Positions 46,312-57,906 of a stretch of DNA of 64,000 bases are shown here, piece after piece. This stretch comes from Salvia splendens (Eukaryota; Streptophyta; Magnoliopsida; Lamiales; Lamiaceae): positions 12,556,589-12,620,588 of the forward strand of contig NC_056052.1 in assembly GCF_004379255.2 (NCBI RefSeq), in the 5' to 3' direction. Position 1 is the stretch's first letter. Each line of letters begins with the position of its first letter. Both the position numbers and the translations under genes were made by a program. A model generated the notes under the pieces. That model was not told where the DNA came from. It saw only the letters and a list, made by a program, of their open reading frames with translations, and did no database searches.

Positions 46312-48088
46312 ACCCTAGTGCATGCAAATAGGCTAGGAACTGCTCTCGAACACCCAACTCATCCAAGGAGGGGTAATGCACTACCTTCCCGCACTTGACG
46401 TCCTTATTCCCATCATCCATGCTGTCAAAAGTATCCTGCAGTTTCTTGGTTTCAAAAAGCTTCATCTCCTCCGATATCTCGTCAGTGAAGTCCACTGTCC
46501 ACCTCCTGTACCTTAATCTCTCTACCGGTGGGTGGACTAACTCCCGATGATCATCCAGAAGCTGTTGTTCGGCGTACTCCTCATCCTCCAAAGAGATATC
46601 GCTGTCGGAGGCTTATTCCTCGCTGGCCGCATACTCACTGTCGCTCAATTCCTGTCGGCTCGGTGGTGTTCTCCGAGTAGCTTCAGTGATGACTATTCCA
46701 GTGTTCACCTTGCGTGGCTTCTTGTTACTGGACTTCTTCTTCATAGGGGCCTTCCCCTTTCGTTTTCTCTCTTCTCGGTATCTAACTTCCTCTCCCGCTT
46801 GAAGTAGAGACTCATCTTGGGCAGTAGAAGTGGTCTCTCCGTGGACACGAGCATCGATTTTCTCAGATCCATCAGGCCCTACTGACTCGGGTGCGAGGTC
46901 CAGACCCTCAGCCACCCTTTCAGTTTCTTCGCCTTGCTCGCTCTGTGCTGGAGAAACCGCTTCGGTTTCCATTGCAGTATTCTCTAGGTCAGTAACAGGT
47001 AAAGTCTCCTCCCCAGGTTTTGTGGGAGTGGTCCTCTCTTCTTCACTCAAGATCTCCAAGGGATCTGCCTCCATGTTCGGCTTTGCCTTACTAGCTGCCC
47101 ACTTTCCTAAGCATCGTTGAGACACCCTTTGCGGCTTTGGCCGACTAGCCTTAGGTTCGCCCTTCAACACCAACTTCCTCTTGACGGCCTTCGGTTTTTT
47201 TACCAGATGTGCCACTGGGTTGGGTACTTCGGGTCTTGCTTCTGTTTCTTTTGCTTTCGTTTCCTGTGCTTCAATAGATGTATCACCCCTCTCTGCTTCT
47301 GGCTGGGGTGACTCCGGCATAATCTCTTCTTCCCTAGCTTGGCTTTCCGAGCGGTTTTCTTCTTCGGCTTCTTCACTCTCTCCTACTGCTCGTGATGCGA
47401 GGTCTAGCCCCTCAACCACCACGGCAGTGTCATCTTCCATCCGATTGACATCATCTAAAATAGCCTGAAATTCCTCATCGGTCATTAGGCCCTGCTTCTT
47501 GGCTGATTCGTTCAGATCTATCTCCTCCCTCGCCACTTTTCGGGGATCGACTCCCGCTGTCAGCATTTTCTCTGACTCAACTGCTCCCTGTAGGCTCCCC
47601 TGTTCCTGACCTTTCCTCGCTTCACGTTCTTCCGAGTCGGAATCGTAATGAGCTAAAATGGGGTAAATCTCTATTGAATCACTGTGTTATGGAGTTTCTG
47701 AGGGTTCCGAGGACTTAGGTGGTGGGGTAGTCGATGGAGCTTCTCTTTCTGGTGGAATTCCGGAGGAAGTCGCAATGGGGGTGGGGAGTGTTGCTATAGA
47801 TGGCACAATCGGTTCCAAAGGATTTTCTCCGATTACTCTCTCTTGTCCCCCGGTTTGACCCAAACCGGCCAGCGCCGCCGACCAATCCCTATTGGGGTCT
47901 TGCTGTCGAAGAAACACCGCCATTGCTTCCAAGGAGACCATTGTTGGCACTTGAGGAGCCAGCTCCGACGGTTGTGGTTGCAGTTGTGGGCTCGGCGGCT
48001 GTTCTTCCCGTGGTGGTGGTGATTCTGGTTTTTCTTCCCTGCGGGTTGAAGTGGGTATGATTTTTGTTGCGAATGTCTTCCTTCCCAT
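46304..48088 (-). pseudogene. Acidic/basic N-terminal block of the env-position gene, minus-strand B element
   Basis: One minus-strand frame from MGRKTFATKIIP at 48088 with internal stops at about 47687, 47580, 46613 and 46304. It begins with a basic start and Pro/Gln/Glu-rich stretch (REEQPPSPQLQPQPSEL), then an acidic region (LMTDEEFQAILDDVNRMEDD and two EGLDLA(S/P)(R/E)(A/S)VG copies), then basic patches (KPKAVKRKLVLKG, RKRKGKAPMKKKSSNKK), then PPVERLRYRRWTVDF. The order equals that in 27785-29126, which lacks the first section. Function unknown. The two basic clusters could be nuclear localisation signals. Confidence 0.7.
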
Positions 48089-48404
48089 GGCTTAGATCTG
48101 TGAAATTTTGGGTATAAAGTGGGGGTTGGTGTTTGTGGAGTGACGGTGGAAATTTTACAGAGAGAAAAATTTTGCAGAGTGAAATTGTAAAGTGAAAAAT
48201 TGGGGAGACGGCTGGTTATGGGTTGGATTAGGGCAGTTGTGGGTTTGCAACCGGTTATAGGTGGTTCCAAATCGCGTCGTTTCAAGGGAGAGGCGGTTGA
48301 GAATACTGGCTCCCGATTGGTTGGCGTGCCTACTCTCTCTGCTCACGCGCCCCTTCCAGCCGCTGCCACCCTGCAAAAGCTGCAAAAAGTCCACAAATTC
48401 AAAT

Positions 48405-48859
48405 TCTTCCCTTAATGATTTCCCCCTATAATCATCCTCAGTCGCTCCTGCTGGCCTTCTCTGTGCCCTACAAATTTTACAAAACTCATGCAGGAACTCA
48501 TACGGCCATTCGTAACTCTTCCCGCAGTATGTAGGCAGAATTGCGATCACATGAGGCTTCACATCACAGGCAGTTTGCCCTGGGGTCACAACTATGGCTA
48601 GAGGTGGTTCTCCCCAGGTATGTGCCTTCAGCGTCCCGATCTCAGGATCTTCTTCTCCTTCAGCGGCAATTTTTCTCGGGTCTCCCTCTATCCTTGGTAT
48701 CTCTTCCGGTATTGGTCCTTCTATGGTGTATTGTTCCTCGTCACTACTCGAACCTCAGTCAGAAAAGGTTGTTGACAGGCCAAAACGAGTGGTCACGACT
48801 ATAGTCCCTCGCTGGAGTATATTCGGTCCCCGATGGTTAGGAGCCGAACTGCTTCTCAT
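48405..48859 (-). pseudogene. gag N-terminal remnant, minus-strand B element
   Basis: Frame from MRSSSAPNHRGP at 48859 to about 48405, with one in-frame TGA. It contains DPEIGTLKAHTWGEPP and WPYEFLHEFCKICRAQRRP, matching the C-type gag at 39420-39615 and 60000-60215. Soon after that motif the sequence passes without gag homology into the leader of the env-position gene, marking the deletion that removed most of gag and all of pol. Confidence 0.75.
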
Positions 48860-48941
48860 AAACTGAAATAAAAAGAAAGAGAAAAATTATCCACAATATA
48901 TACGCCAAAGTATCACACACAATAACAATATATACGCCATT

Positions 48942-50446
48942 TGAAAGAGCAGGTTTGCGTCAGGTGTGGTTTCAAGCAGGGGTGTATCCAACTGATCAGT
49001 ATGGAAGTCCCAGCTAATCCTGAATCCTGGTATCAATAATTCCTCAACCCTCTTCTACTGGGTAGTATAGTGAAGGTAAGGGTCGAATCCCACAGGGATG
49101 GAGACGATTTGGAGTGATTGTGGTGATATTCTGGAAGGTTTGGTTAGCTACCACGCTTGGGTTGAGTTTCTACCTAGACGGAAAATTAAAGTGGTACTCT
49201 ACTGACTAGGAGGAGGGAGAGTTGTTAAACAGACGGTTGCGTACGTGTGAGTGGGGAACATGATGTTTCAGAAATAAATGTAGAAGGTACAAGTTCACTA
49301 TAAAAGACTAAACGGAATATCAAAGGGAAAGAGGTAGTTAGGTGGCTAGACCTGCAAATCTGAAAAGTAACAGCTAAAAAGTAAGGACAAAAGTAAAAAG
49401 TTGTTAAAAAGCAAAAGTGGTCCCAAACTTGGATGGAGATGTTGTCTTCTTCAACATAAATCAAATCAGATCGGCAAAACCAGATTCATCACCATAAAAA
49501 CACAGATTAACAACTTCAAGAACACAGATCTACGATTAAAACTTCAAATCAAAAGATCGAACACTGAAACTGCAACTAAGCTTACTGGTCAACATGTAGG
49601 GTGGCAGAAATCACGTAAACTGGGTTTTCACACTTAACTAATTCAGATCTAAAATCTTACAGCTATCTAGACTTGCAAACTCAGAGATATTAACTACAGA
49701 AGTTAAAACATGCGAATCCACACTGGAAATTACCGTAACAGCTAGATCTAAGCTATCTAGGCAGAAATAAGTGAAAGAAAACATGAACCGATGCTGGAAA
49801 ACAACTTCATATTAAATAAAACGTTTGGATCACAACTAAGATTTCAAAGTAAGCAAAATACTGGAAATGCGAAAGATCCAACGTAGAGAAAACAAACAAG
49901 ATTAACTAGAAAGTAAATAAAGATTGTTTTTGCCACTCCGGGCGATGGAACTACTAACTACGATCGTGCTGACTGGAAAGAGAGAATGGAACTCCGGCAA
50001 ACTGATGATCTTCAAGTGACCATGGCTGTGGCGAGGAACGAGAATTACGAAGGATAATGCTGAAGGAGGGATCTACCGAAGACAAATTGCTAACTAAGCG
50101 TAGGAGTTAACTAACTAATTGATCCCATTTTCTCTCTCCAAGTGGCTTCCTTTTATAGGGAGGCCCCCCTTGATTTTTAGGGTAGACTTCGAATATGAAA
50201 TGACTCTTTTGCCCCCTTGGTTGCGGCTGATCTTCCCAGCTATCCTTCTTCTCCATCTCGAGCCTTTTTGGCATGCATACTGGTCAGGATAACATCATCC
50301 TGACGCCCTTTCCACCTGAAGTATCCGAAGCTTTGCCTACTGGCTAGAACACTCAACCTGCACACTTAAGCAACTATTTTTGCAGATATAATCCAATTAT
50401 GCATATCATACTGACCAGTAACCAAGGCCTAGAATACGACTTATCA
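48942..50446 (-). mobile_element. 5' LTR of the minus-strand B element
   Basis: 1505 bp, same ends as its partner. TATA box at 50149-50157 (minus). Just inside, the minus strand reads AATGGCGTATATATTG, where an Asp-tRNA primer site would be expected. Only its first bases survive. Confidence 0.9.
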
Positions 50447-52104
50447 CATTTCCTCACCCTATTTAAATTAGGATTTGAATTATTTCCTTGTGGAAATACT
50501 CCCCAAATTTTCGGCCCCTCCTTTATTTTAAAGGAATTAATATTTGTTTCCTATTTTGTGGAATCCATTCTATCCATATAAATATCGAAAAAATTCCTAT
50601 GCCTAATTCATTGGGGATTTGAATATTTTCCTTTTATTTTCCCCATATTTAAATTTCCTTGTTACCTTATTTATGAGATACTCACTATCTTTTTACCTAT
50701 TTTGTGAGTATATTTCTCTCCAAGTAAATACCAAATCAATTTCTATGCTACTTAATAGCATAATTTTCGAAATTCCTTTTCCTCAAATACACGCCTACTT
50801 TAGTTTAATTGTGAAATTTATTCTTTGACCTCTGTATTTTTCTTCAACAAATTTTAATTATTTTTATTAAGTGTGGGATTAATCCTAGAATATGAAAAGG
50901 GAGAACCCCTAACCATAACCCCCATTCAAACATTTTTCCTCCCTCTCTCTCTCCTCCCACACGCCTCCCTATCCCTCTCCACCAATCCTTCACAAACTCT
51001 TCGATCTTGCTTCCTTTTGGAGTTGGAAACTCAAGATTCGTTGGAGAATCGAGCCATTCGTTGTGTCTACCGATTGTTTTCAAGAGAAAGATATACTTGA
51101 TTCACCCTTCTCGTCTTTTTACCATTGAATCCATCATTCTCGAGCCTTCATGCATATAGTTGAGTGGAGAAATCGTAAATCTAAGGATTAATTGGTTGGG
51201 AAGGATGGTTGCACAGGAAAGTTTATATGTGTGCGTGTATGTTGTGTGTGTGCAAGTGGGTGGTTAAATATTTGGTGAATGTTATGTGTGATTATGAAAG
51301 CATGATTGTAATCTTGTTTTTGAAGCGTGAAAATGTGTTGGAAGCATGGATATGTACGTGAGAATGTATGATAGACGAACTAGGGTTTGTGAATGTTAAG
51401 CATGAATTCTGTGGTGTTCGGACAGTAGGTTCCGACAAGTTTTTGACTGATCAAACATTCTTATTTTGACACGATATTTTAACTGGATAACGTTTCAGAT
51501 GTCATTTGTGTTGTGTCAAAATTTCAGCTTCATTTGATGACGGACGAATTTATAATGAATTTTTCAATCGAACTGCGCAGTACTGCTAGAATTGTGTGTT
51601 CCATCTATTGAGTTTCGTTTTTGTTTTGACCGATCAAAAGACATGATTTTGGTGTGAAATTTTAACTGAGTAAACCTTTATGTGTCTACTGTGTGGTGAC
51701 CAAAGTTTGGGGTCATATGAGGTCGGATGGAATTTTAAAGAGTTTTACAAAAAGACTGCGCTGTTCTGCCAGATTCTGGTTTTGTTGAAATAAGCTTTGT
51801 TGACAAGTTTTGAGTGAATTACATGATACATGTGTGAATAAGGAACGTATCCTATGATGTGGCTATGTGTTGCACGTTGTTGTATGCTAGAGTGTTCGTT
51901 TCGTTTATGTTGGTGAACGTTTGGGATGGGCAATAAAAGAAAAATGATGAAAGGAACGATAGGGCATGCATGATAAATGTATTGATGGAAAAACTGATTG
52001 TGTTATGGTGTTGACAAGGGTTGTTGTGCGTACGTGGGTACGAAGAGGAAGGGTTGCATTAAAGTTGTGAATTGTGTGTATAAGCAAGCGAGGTGGGCTT
52101 TCTT

Positions 52105-52830
52105 TTACTAAACTCTTTTACGTTTCAAAATTATGATATTGGAGTTATAAGGGTGGTTTAAAGTGTTATGTCATGCCATGATTGTTTTGATGTTGAGATT
52201 ATTGTCTGACGCCTAGTTCGTTTGAGCTTGCTCCGTTAGGCTATATGGTTATGTGTGAAACGAATTCGGGTCTGAGTAGGGCCGCAAACTCTATCAGGCT
52301 GTGTACACTGGTTGGATCGGGGGCCGTCCTTGCTAGTCGGCCGGTCTCGTGGGCAAATAGTGTGGCCACACTTTCGTCGCACTATGGAAAGATGATGTGA
52401 TTGTTGGATTGTTGAGAAAGTGGGGAGATTGTTTGCCTGGCCAGGCTATGAAATGTTTTTATGTTCTCGATGATATTTCTTTAACTAAACTCTTTTATTT
52501 TTCCAAAGTATGATTGTGGAGCTATAAGGGTGGTTTAAAGTGTTATGTGAGATTGTGTGCTTGATCCCTAGTTCGTATGAGTTTACTCCGTTAGGCTATA
52601 TTGCTATGTGTGAAACGAATTCGGGTCTGAGTAGGGCCGCTATCAGGTTATGTACACTGGTGGGATCGGAAGCCGTTCTTGCTAGTTGATCCGTCTCGTG
52701 GGCGAATAGTGTGGCCACACTTTCGTCGCACTATGGAAAGATGAAGTGATTGTTGGATTGTTGAGACAGTGGGGGAGATTGTTTGTCTGGCCAGACTATG
52801 AAACAGTTTTTGTGATACTCGACGATATTT
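52105..52830 (+). repeat. Tandem duplication inside the A LTR
   Basis: Two diverged copies (from TTTACTAAACTCTTTTACG near 52106 and TTAACTAAACTCTTTTAT near 52480) each contain the GAATTCGGGTCTGAGTAGGG, CTCGTGGGC and TGTGGCCACACTTTCG motifs. Other A LTRs have a single copy. Confidence 0.8.
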
Positions 52831-53290
52831 CTTATTTAAATGTAAAACTCGAGTTCACTGTGGTATGGATGGCATAACTTTTATCAACTATTTTGGCATG
52901 TGTCCACTGAGTATACCAAGTACTCAGCCCAGCATATGTTTTCCCTATGTGTAGGTTGAGCGGGATCTTGAGGCGGATGTTGAGTCGAGCTTTAGGAAAT
53001 TTCCGGATGCGTCGTGTCTTTATACATGGGCGTCATCCCATGACTCTCCTTTGATACTTGTTTTCCGCTGCCTTGTTCGAAACTATTTTCTAATGGTATT
53101 CCGCACTACTCTTTACATTTATTCCATTAAGTACTTTGAGACTTTCATTCGTCACTTAACCATGTTTTTGTAGACTAAAATACTTTCTTTTGAAGTTAAA
53201 TGAGTTTTCATATTAAATGTTGGTCTTTATCGTTTCCCCATAGTCATGAGTTCCCCGTCTTTACTATCCTTAGTAAGGGCGGTCGTGACA

Positions 53291-54401
53291 AAGAGAGTGT
53301 GTCTGCTGTAATCCAGAGGAAGAGACTTCTTTCCAAGAGGACTGATCCCGGGATGTTCACGCTACCCATCATCATCGGAGATGTTAAAATTGAGCATGCC
53401 ATGCATGATCTGCGAGCTTCTATTAATGTGCTGCCTTTCTCAGTGTACAAGAGATTGACTGGAGTCAGATTAGTAGATAGAAAGGTGGTCATTCAGCTCG
53501 CAGATAGGCCATGCATCAGTCTAGAAGGAGTATTGGAGAATGTGATAGTAAGGGTGCATGATATCCTCTACCCTGGAAATTTTCATGTGATTTGGATTAA
53601 TGAGTCTGAAACCGTTAAGTCAGTGGAGTATTATTGGGGAGGCCATTCTTGCGGACTGCAAAAACTATAATTGATGTAAGCGATGGTACAATTTGCTTGG
53701 ACTATCATGGGGAGAAATTCACTTATAATATTGATGAAGCTACGAAGTAACCATTGGATACTGAAAATCTGCATTCTTTGGATGTAATTTACCCATTAGT
53801 CCAAGAATTTCTCGAGACTAAACTTTTAAAGGAGCAACTTGCAGCTGCGGAACTGAGCGACTCAATTGAAGTGGAAGTCACAGAGTGGTGCGAAACACTG
53901 ATGACACAGAACTTGACTGATGAAGAGATAAATAATGCAATAATGGGGTTTTGTCAGAAGCCAGGTTTGACTGGATCAAGTGACCTTGCCCAACTGAGCA
54001 GTCTGGAGAAATCACCTGACTTTGGAGAACTTACAGCAAAGAACATGGAGAAGAACCCACTACCCCAAGAAGCGATCTCACCTAAGAAGGAGTTGAAGAC
54101 ACTGCCCCCAGATTTGAAATACACCTACCTAGGAGATGAAGAGACATTTCCAGTAATTATCAACAGCCGGTTGACTTAGAAACAAGAAGAGAAATTACTG
54201 GAAGTATTGAGAAGAAATCAAAAGGGTATAGGGTGGACTTTGTCGGACTAAGTGGGCATAAGTCCTGATCTTTGCATACACCGTGAGCAACAGAGGAAGT
54301 TGAATCCTAATATGAGAGAGGAAGTTCTGAAGGAGGTTCTTAAGCTGTTAGCTTTGGGAATCATCTACTCCATCCCAGATAGCAAGCGGGTCAGTCCAGT
54401 A
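53291..54401 (+). pseudogene. Protease and start of reverse transcriptase, large C element
   Basis: Continues gag after the solo LTR. 53291-53620 is the Athila-type aspartic protease: VIQRKRLLSKRTDPGMFTLP, then HDLRASINVLPFSVYKRL, then RKVVIQLADRPCISLEG. The catalytic triad position reads DLRA where Asp-(Leu/Ser/Thr)-Gly-Ala is expected, so the key Gly is replaced. A frame change near 53625 moves to a frame with TIIDVSDGTICLDYHGEK, then the protease-RT linker (53754-54179, ending FPVIINSRLT and a stop). After that comes KLNPNMREEVLKEVLKLLALG and DSKRVSPV, the entry of the reverse transcriptase. A hAT-like element cuts it at 54402. Confidence 0.82.
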
Positions 54402-55154
54402 TAGGGGTGAGCAAAATAACCGAAAACCGAATATTCGAACCGAACCAAACCAAAATTTTGAAATTCGGTTCGGTTTGGTTTTAAAAATACTAAAAGTTAA
54501 GTTTTTCGGTTCGGTTCAGATCCGGTGAAAAAAAAATTGAAAAACTGAAAAACCAAATTATATTTTAAATATAATATTATATATATATTTATTCTATTAA
54601 TTTAATATAATATATAATATATACATTCTTTTAATATATTTTATATAATATGTATTATATATATTCTATTAATTTTATATATATATATATAGAGAGAGTT
54701 GTGATCATATGATAACCCACAGATCACATAATAACTCTATAACCAAATCTGAACCACACATATTTTCTAATCTTGTGGCTGAGATTAAAACTTAGATTTA
54801 CTTCATAAAAAAGGCGCAGAGGGTAAATATGTCATTTTCCTCATTTAATTTCTGAATTTCTCTCCATTCATTCACTCACTCTCAGTTCAATTCTCTCTTC
54901 TCAGTGATTTTGTTTCCATATTTCTCGCATATTTTATTTACATAGGCTCCAGATTTTCTTCCGATTTGGTTCATTATTCCATAATCTCTAGATTTTGTTT
55001 CCATATTTCTCGCATAATTGTGACCAGAAGATGTTTTCAATTTTGCATATAAGTTGATAAAATGATACTTTAACCGCACAAAATGACATATTATGCATTG
55101 CCAATTATGTGTTAACATGATACTTTTGGCTTATAAATGTTAGGTTTACTGCAT

Positions 55155-55640
55155 AGAATGATAGTTTTGTCGGATAGAATGATACTATGAGTTGATAAAA
55201 TGATAGTTTTGCAGGATAGAATGATACTCTGAGTTGATAAAATGATAGTTTTGCCGGATAGAATGATACTCTGAGTTGATAAAATGATGGTTTTGCCGGA
55301 TAGAATGATACTATGAGTTGATAAAATGATAGTTTTATTGATTTGTAGGTATGTACATTCCTACGTACAATGATAGTTTTGACGGATAGAATGATACTCT
55401 GAGTTGATAAAATGATAGTTTTGCAGGATAGAATGATACTCTGAGTTGATAAAATGATAGTTTTGCCGGATAGAATGATACTCTGAGTTGATAAAATGAT
55501 AGTTTTGCCGGATAGAATGATACTCTAAGTTGATAAAATGATAGTTTTATTGATTTGTAGGTATGTACATTCCTGCATACAATGATAGTTTTGCCGGATA
55601 GAACGATACTCTGAGTTGATAAAATGATAGTTTTATTGAT
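55155..55640 (+). repeat. 42-bp minisatellite
   Basis: Tandem units of about 42 bp built from GATAGTTTTGCCGGATAGAA followed by TGATACTCTGAGTTGATAAA. A shorter array lies at 55870-56010. At intervals the unit is replaced by ATTGATTTGTAGGTATGTAC, which contains the intron end of the FAR1 fragment, so the repeat has amplified together with a splice acceptor. Confidence 0.85.
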
Positions 55641-55648
55641 TTGTAGGT

Positions 55649-55804
55649 ATGTACATTCCTGTGTGTGATGATGCTTAGAAGCCAATGATTGGTATGAAAT
55701 TCAATACATTAGTAGAAGTAGTTGATTTCTATGAACATTATGCTCGTTCAGTTGGTTTTGGCGTTCGTAAACTGGGCAACAAATCAGTTCATGATATTAT
55801 GTAA
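55649..55804 (+). pseudogene. FAR1/FRS DNA-binding domain fragment
   Basis: Directly after TTGATTTGTAG|GT, a frame reads MYIPVCDDA, a TAG, then KPMIGMKFNTLVEVVDFYEH, YARSVGFGVRKLGNK and ends at TAA 55802-55804. The FY..YAR.VGF.(I/V)RK pattern is the start of the FAR1 DNA-binding domain, shared by MULE transposases and the host FAR1-RELATED SEQUENCE family. A second shorter copy lies at 56028-56105 with Leu in place of the stop. Only the domain's first half is present. Whether it comes from the element's own transposase or a captured host gene cannot be told here. Confidence 0.7.
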
Positions 55805-56027
55805 TTATATTATGCATTGTCGATTATGTGTTAACATGATACTTTTGGCTTATAAATGTTAGGTTTACTGCATACAATGATAGTTTTGCCGCATAGAATG
55901 ATACTCTGAGTTGATAAAATGATAGTTTTGCTGGATAGAATGATACTCCGAGTTGATAAAATGATAGTTTTGCCGGATAGAATGATACTCTGAGTTGGTA
56001 AAATGATAGTTTTACTAATTTGTAGGT

Positions 56028-56105
56028 ATGTACATTCCTGTTTGTGATGATGCTTTGAAGCCAATGATTGGTATGAAATTCAATACATTAGTAGAAGCAG
56101 CTAAT
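56028..56105 (+). pseudogene. FAR1/FRS fragment, second copy
   Basis: MYIPVCDDALKPMIGMKFNT then loses homology after about 25 residues. It is preceded by the same intron-acceptor-like TTTGTAG|GT. Nearly identical DNA to 55649-55725, so the duplication is recent or homogenised. Confidence 0.65.
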
Positions 56106-56973
56106 TCTATCCCTGGTATCATTTTATCATTTGAAACTATCATTTTATCCCCTGAAACTATCATTTTATAATTTAAAAAAATAATTCATCATGGAATAAG
56201 GTATGAATTGATGATACAAAACCAAGTATGAAGTAAATTCAAAGTAAATTCATCATGCTGTCATATGTAACTCTAAATCTAAACTAAAAAACTATAGAAT
56301 CTAAAAAAATGAGAATCTCTGACAAAATGATAAAATCGAGCAAAAACAAAAGTGAAATAAGTAATAAACTTCATCCAGCCTTCCTTCGATGATGCTTGAG
56401 CGTTTTCCTTCGACATATTCCAGAATTTGGATGATTTTTCCTTCGAAACTAAAGAAGCAAGGGTTTGAAATGCGATTCGGAGGGTTTGAGTGTGAGAGAA
56501 ATTGAATGCAGTGTTTAATTCACGTTTTCTTCTTACCCGCCCAATTTTATAACGAAATGACAATTTTGCCCTTAATATATCTGAAATATGATAGTTTTAT
56601 TTGATAAAATGATAGTTTTGTTAGATTAAATCCAAACCACATATTTTTAAAATGTGTGGTGCAGATTTAGTTATAGGGTTATCACACAAATTTGAGTTAT
56701 CATTATAATGCACCCCTATATATATATTTATATTCTATTAGTATATATAAAATAAAATATTATATATATATATATATTAATATATAGTCCATATATTTTT
56801 CGGTTTTTCAGATTTGTTTTGAAAAATTTAGTTTTTTCGGTTTTGTTCGGTTTTTGAAGTTCGGTTTTCAATTTTTCGGTTTTTCAGGTTCGGTTTGGTT
56901 TTGAACTAAATTCGGTTTTTTGACTTTGGTTAGGTTTGGGCCAAAAATGGAACTGAAACCCGAATGTCCAGTG

Positions 56974-57906
56974 CACATGTTGCCCAAAAAGTCTGGAATA
57001 CAAGTAGTGATGAATGACAAGAATGAGTTAGTGCCCTCGAGGTTGGTCACAGGTTGGGGAATGTGCATTGATTATCGGAAATTGAACGAAGCTACTCGGA
57101 AGGATCATTTTCCATTACCTTTTATTGACCAGATGCTTGAGAGACTAGCAGGGAAGCAGTACTTTTGCTTCATAGATGGCTACAGTGGTTACTTCCAGAT
57201 ATATGTTGATCCGGAAGATCAGGAGAAGACAACTTTCACCTGCCCCTTTGGAACATATGCTTACAGAAGAATGTTGTTTCGCTTGTGCAATGCACTAGGA
57301 ACTTTTCAAAGGTGTATGATGACTATTTTCTCTGATTTGTTGGAACAATGCATCGAAATTTTCATGGATGACTTCACTGTCTATGGAAATTCTTTCGAAT
57401 CTTGCCTTGGTAATCTGGACTTAGTATTGCAGAGATATCAGGAGATGAATCTAGTATTAAATTTTGAGAAATGCCACTTATTGGTCCCCGAAGGGATTGT
57501 CTTGGGCCATGTCGTATCAGAAAAGAGTATACAAGTCGACAAGGCTAAAGTAGAGGTAATTAACAAGCTGCCATTTCCCACTAATAAAAAAGAAATACGA
57601 GCGTTTCTGGGATATGCTGGGTTTTATAGGAGGTTTATTAGAGACTTTGCAAAGATAGCTCTGCCGTTAACCCATCTCCTCAAGAATGATGTGGAGTTCG
57701 TCTTTGCTGAAGCATGCCAGAAAGCTTTCCAACTTCTGAAAGATCGACTTGTTTCAGCCCCAATTATCAGAGCCCCTGATTGGAATCACCCCTTTGAGGT
57801 GATGTGTGATGCCAGTGAATTCGCAGTGGGAGCAATTTTGGGTCAGAGAATTGATGGGAAGAGTTACGTCATTTTTTATGCTTCAAAGACTTTGAACCAC
57901 CCCTAA
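56974..57906 (+). pseudogene. Reverse transcriptase of the large C element
   Basis: Resumes after the hAT-like insertion with MLPKKSGIQVVMNDKNELVP, then GMCIDYRKLNEATRKDHFPLP, FIDGYSGYFQI, TFTCPFGTYAYRRMLFRLCN and the catalytic box as FMDDFTVYG. Then FLGYAGFYRRFIRDF and the start of RNase H (FEVMCDASEFAVGAILGQ). This stretch stays open to the stop at 57904-57906. The FMDD form is common in Athila-type elements. RLCNALGTFQ departs from the usual GLCNAPATFQ. It copies element RNA into DNA in the family and is separated from its start by the insertion. Confidence 0.9.

Larger units (their letters stand above)
41892..50446 (-). mobile_element. B retrotransposon with both LTRs (minus strand), pol deleted
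   Basis: LTRs at 48942-50446 (5') and 41892-43395 (3') are nearly equal in length and closely similar, differing at scattered sites. Flanks CCTTT and CATTT differ at one base, consistent with an aged 5-bp duplication. Order on the minus strand: 5' LTR, damaged primer region, gag start (48859-48405), env-position gene block (48088-45217), stem-loop region, 3' LTR. Protease, reverse transcriptase and integrase are absent, so it depended on proteins in trans. Confidence 0.88.
41421..53290 (+). mobile_element. Solo LTR, family A, containing a complete B element
   Basis: Starts TGTAACACCCCG and ends GGCGGTCGTGACA. Without the nested B element (41892-50446) it is about 3.3 kb. Flanks are GAGAG and AAGAG (one mismatch), and the interrupted gag-protease frame continues on both sides, so it is an insertion. 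It carries a private tandem duplication of about 370 bp (52105-52830) that doubles the palindrome AGTGTGGCCACACT (52359-52372 and 52708-52721). Confidence 0.85.
54691..56718 (+). mobile_element. Mutator-like element with FAR1-type fragments
   Basis: Imperfect terminal inverted repeats of about 75 bp: the left end (54691-54770) and the reverse complement of the right end (56640-56718) align through ATGATAAC, then (A/G)ATAAC(C/T)CTATAAC(C/T)AAATCTG(A/C)ACCACACAT. It sits in a TA-rich stretch, so the 9-bp duplication cannot be read. Long inverted ends plus FAR1/FRS-type coding fragments suit a MULE. No complete transposase. Confidence 0.65.
54402..56965 (+). mobile_element. hAT-like non-autonomous element in the RT gene
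   Basis: Starts TAGGGGTGAGCAAAA. Flanked by GTCCAGTA and GTCCAGTG (54394-54401 and 56966-56973), an 8-bp duplication with one change, and the RT reading frame resumes after it. Both ends are packed with AACCGAA/TTCGGTT motifs (54415-54560, 56800-56935). The right terminus no longer resembles the left inverted repeat. It codes for nothing itself and holds a second element at 54691-56718. Confidence 0.78.

Noticed and set aside
54560..54700. AT dinucleotide tracts as a possible promoter or origin
   Set aside because: They are microsatellite expansion inside the hAT-like element, mirrored at 56710-56790. No transcript feature nearby.
55155..55640. Regular 42-bp repeats resembling a CRISPR array
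   Set aside because: No unique spacers between identical repeats, no cas genes, and a plant transposon context with terminal inverted repeats. It is a minisatellite.
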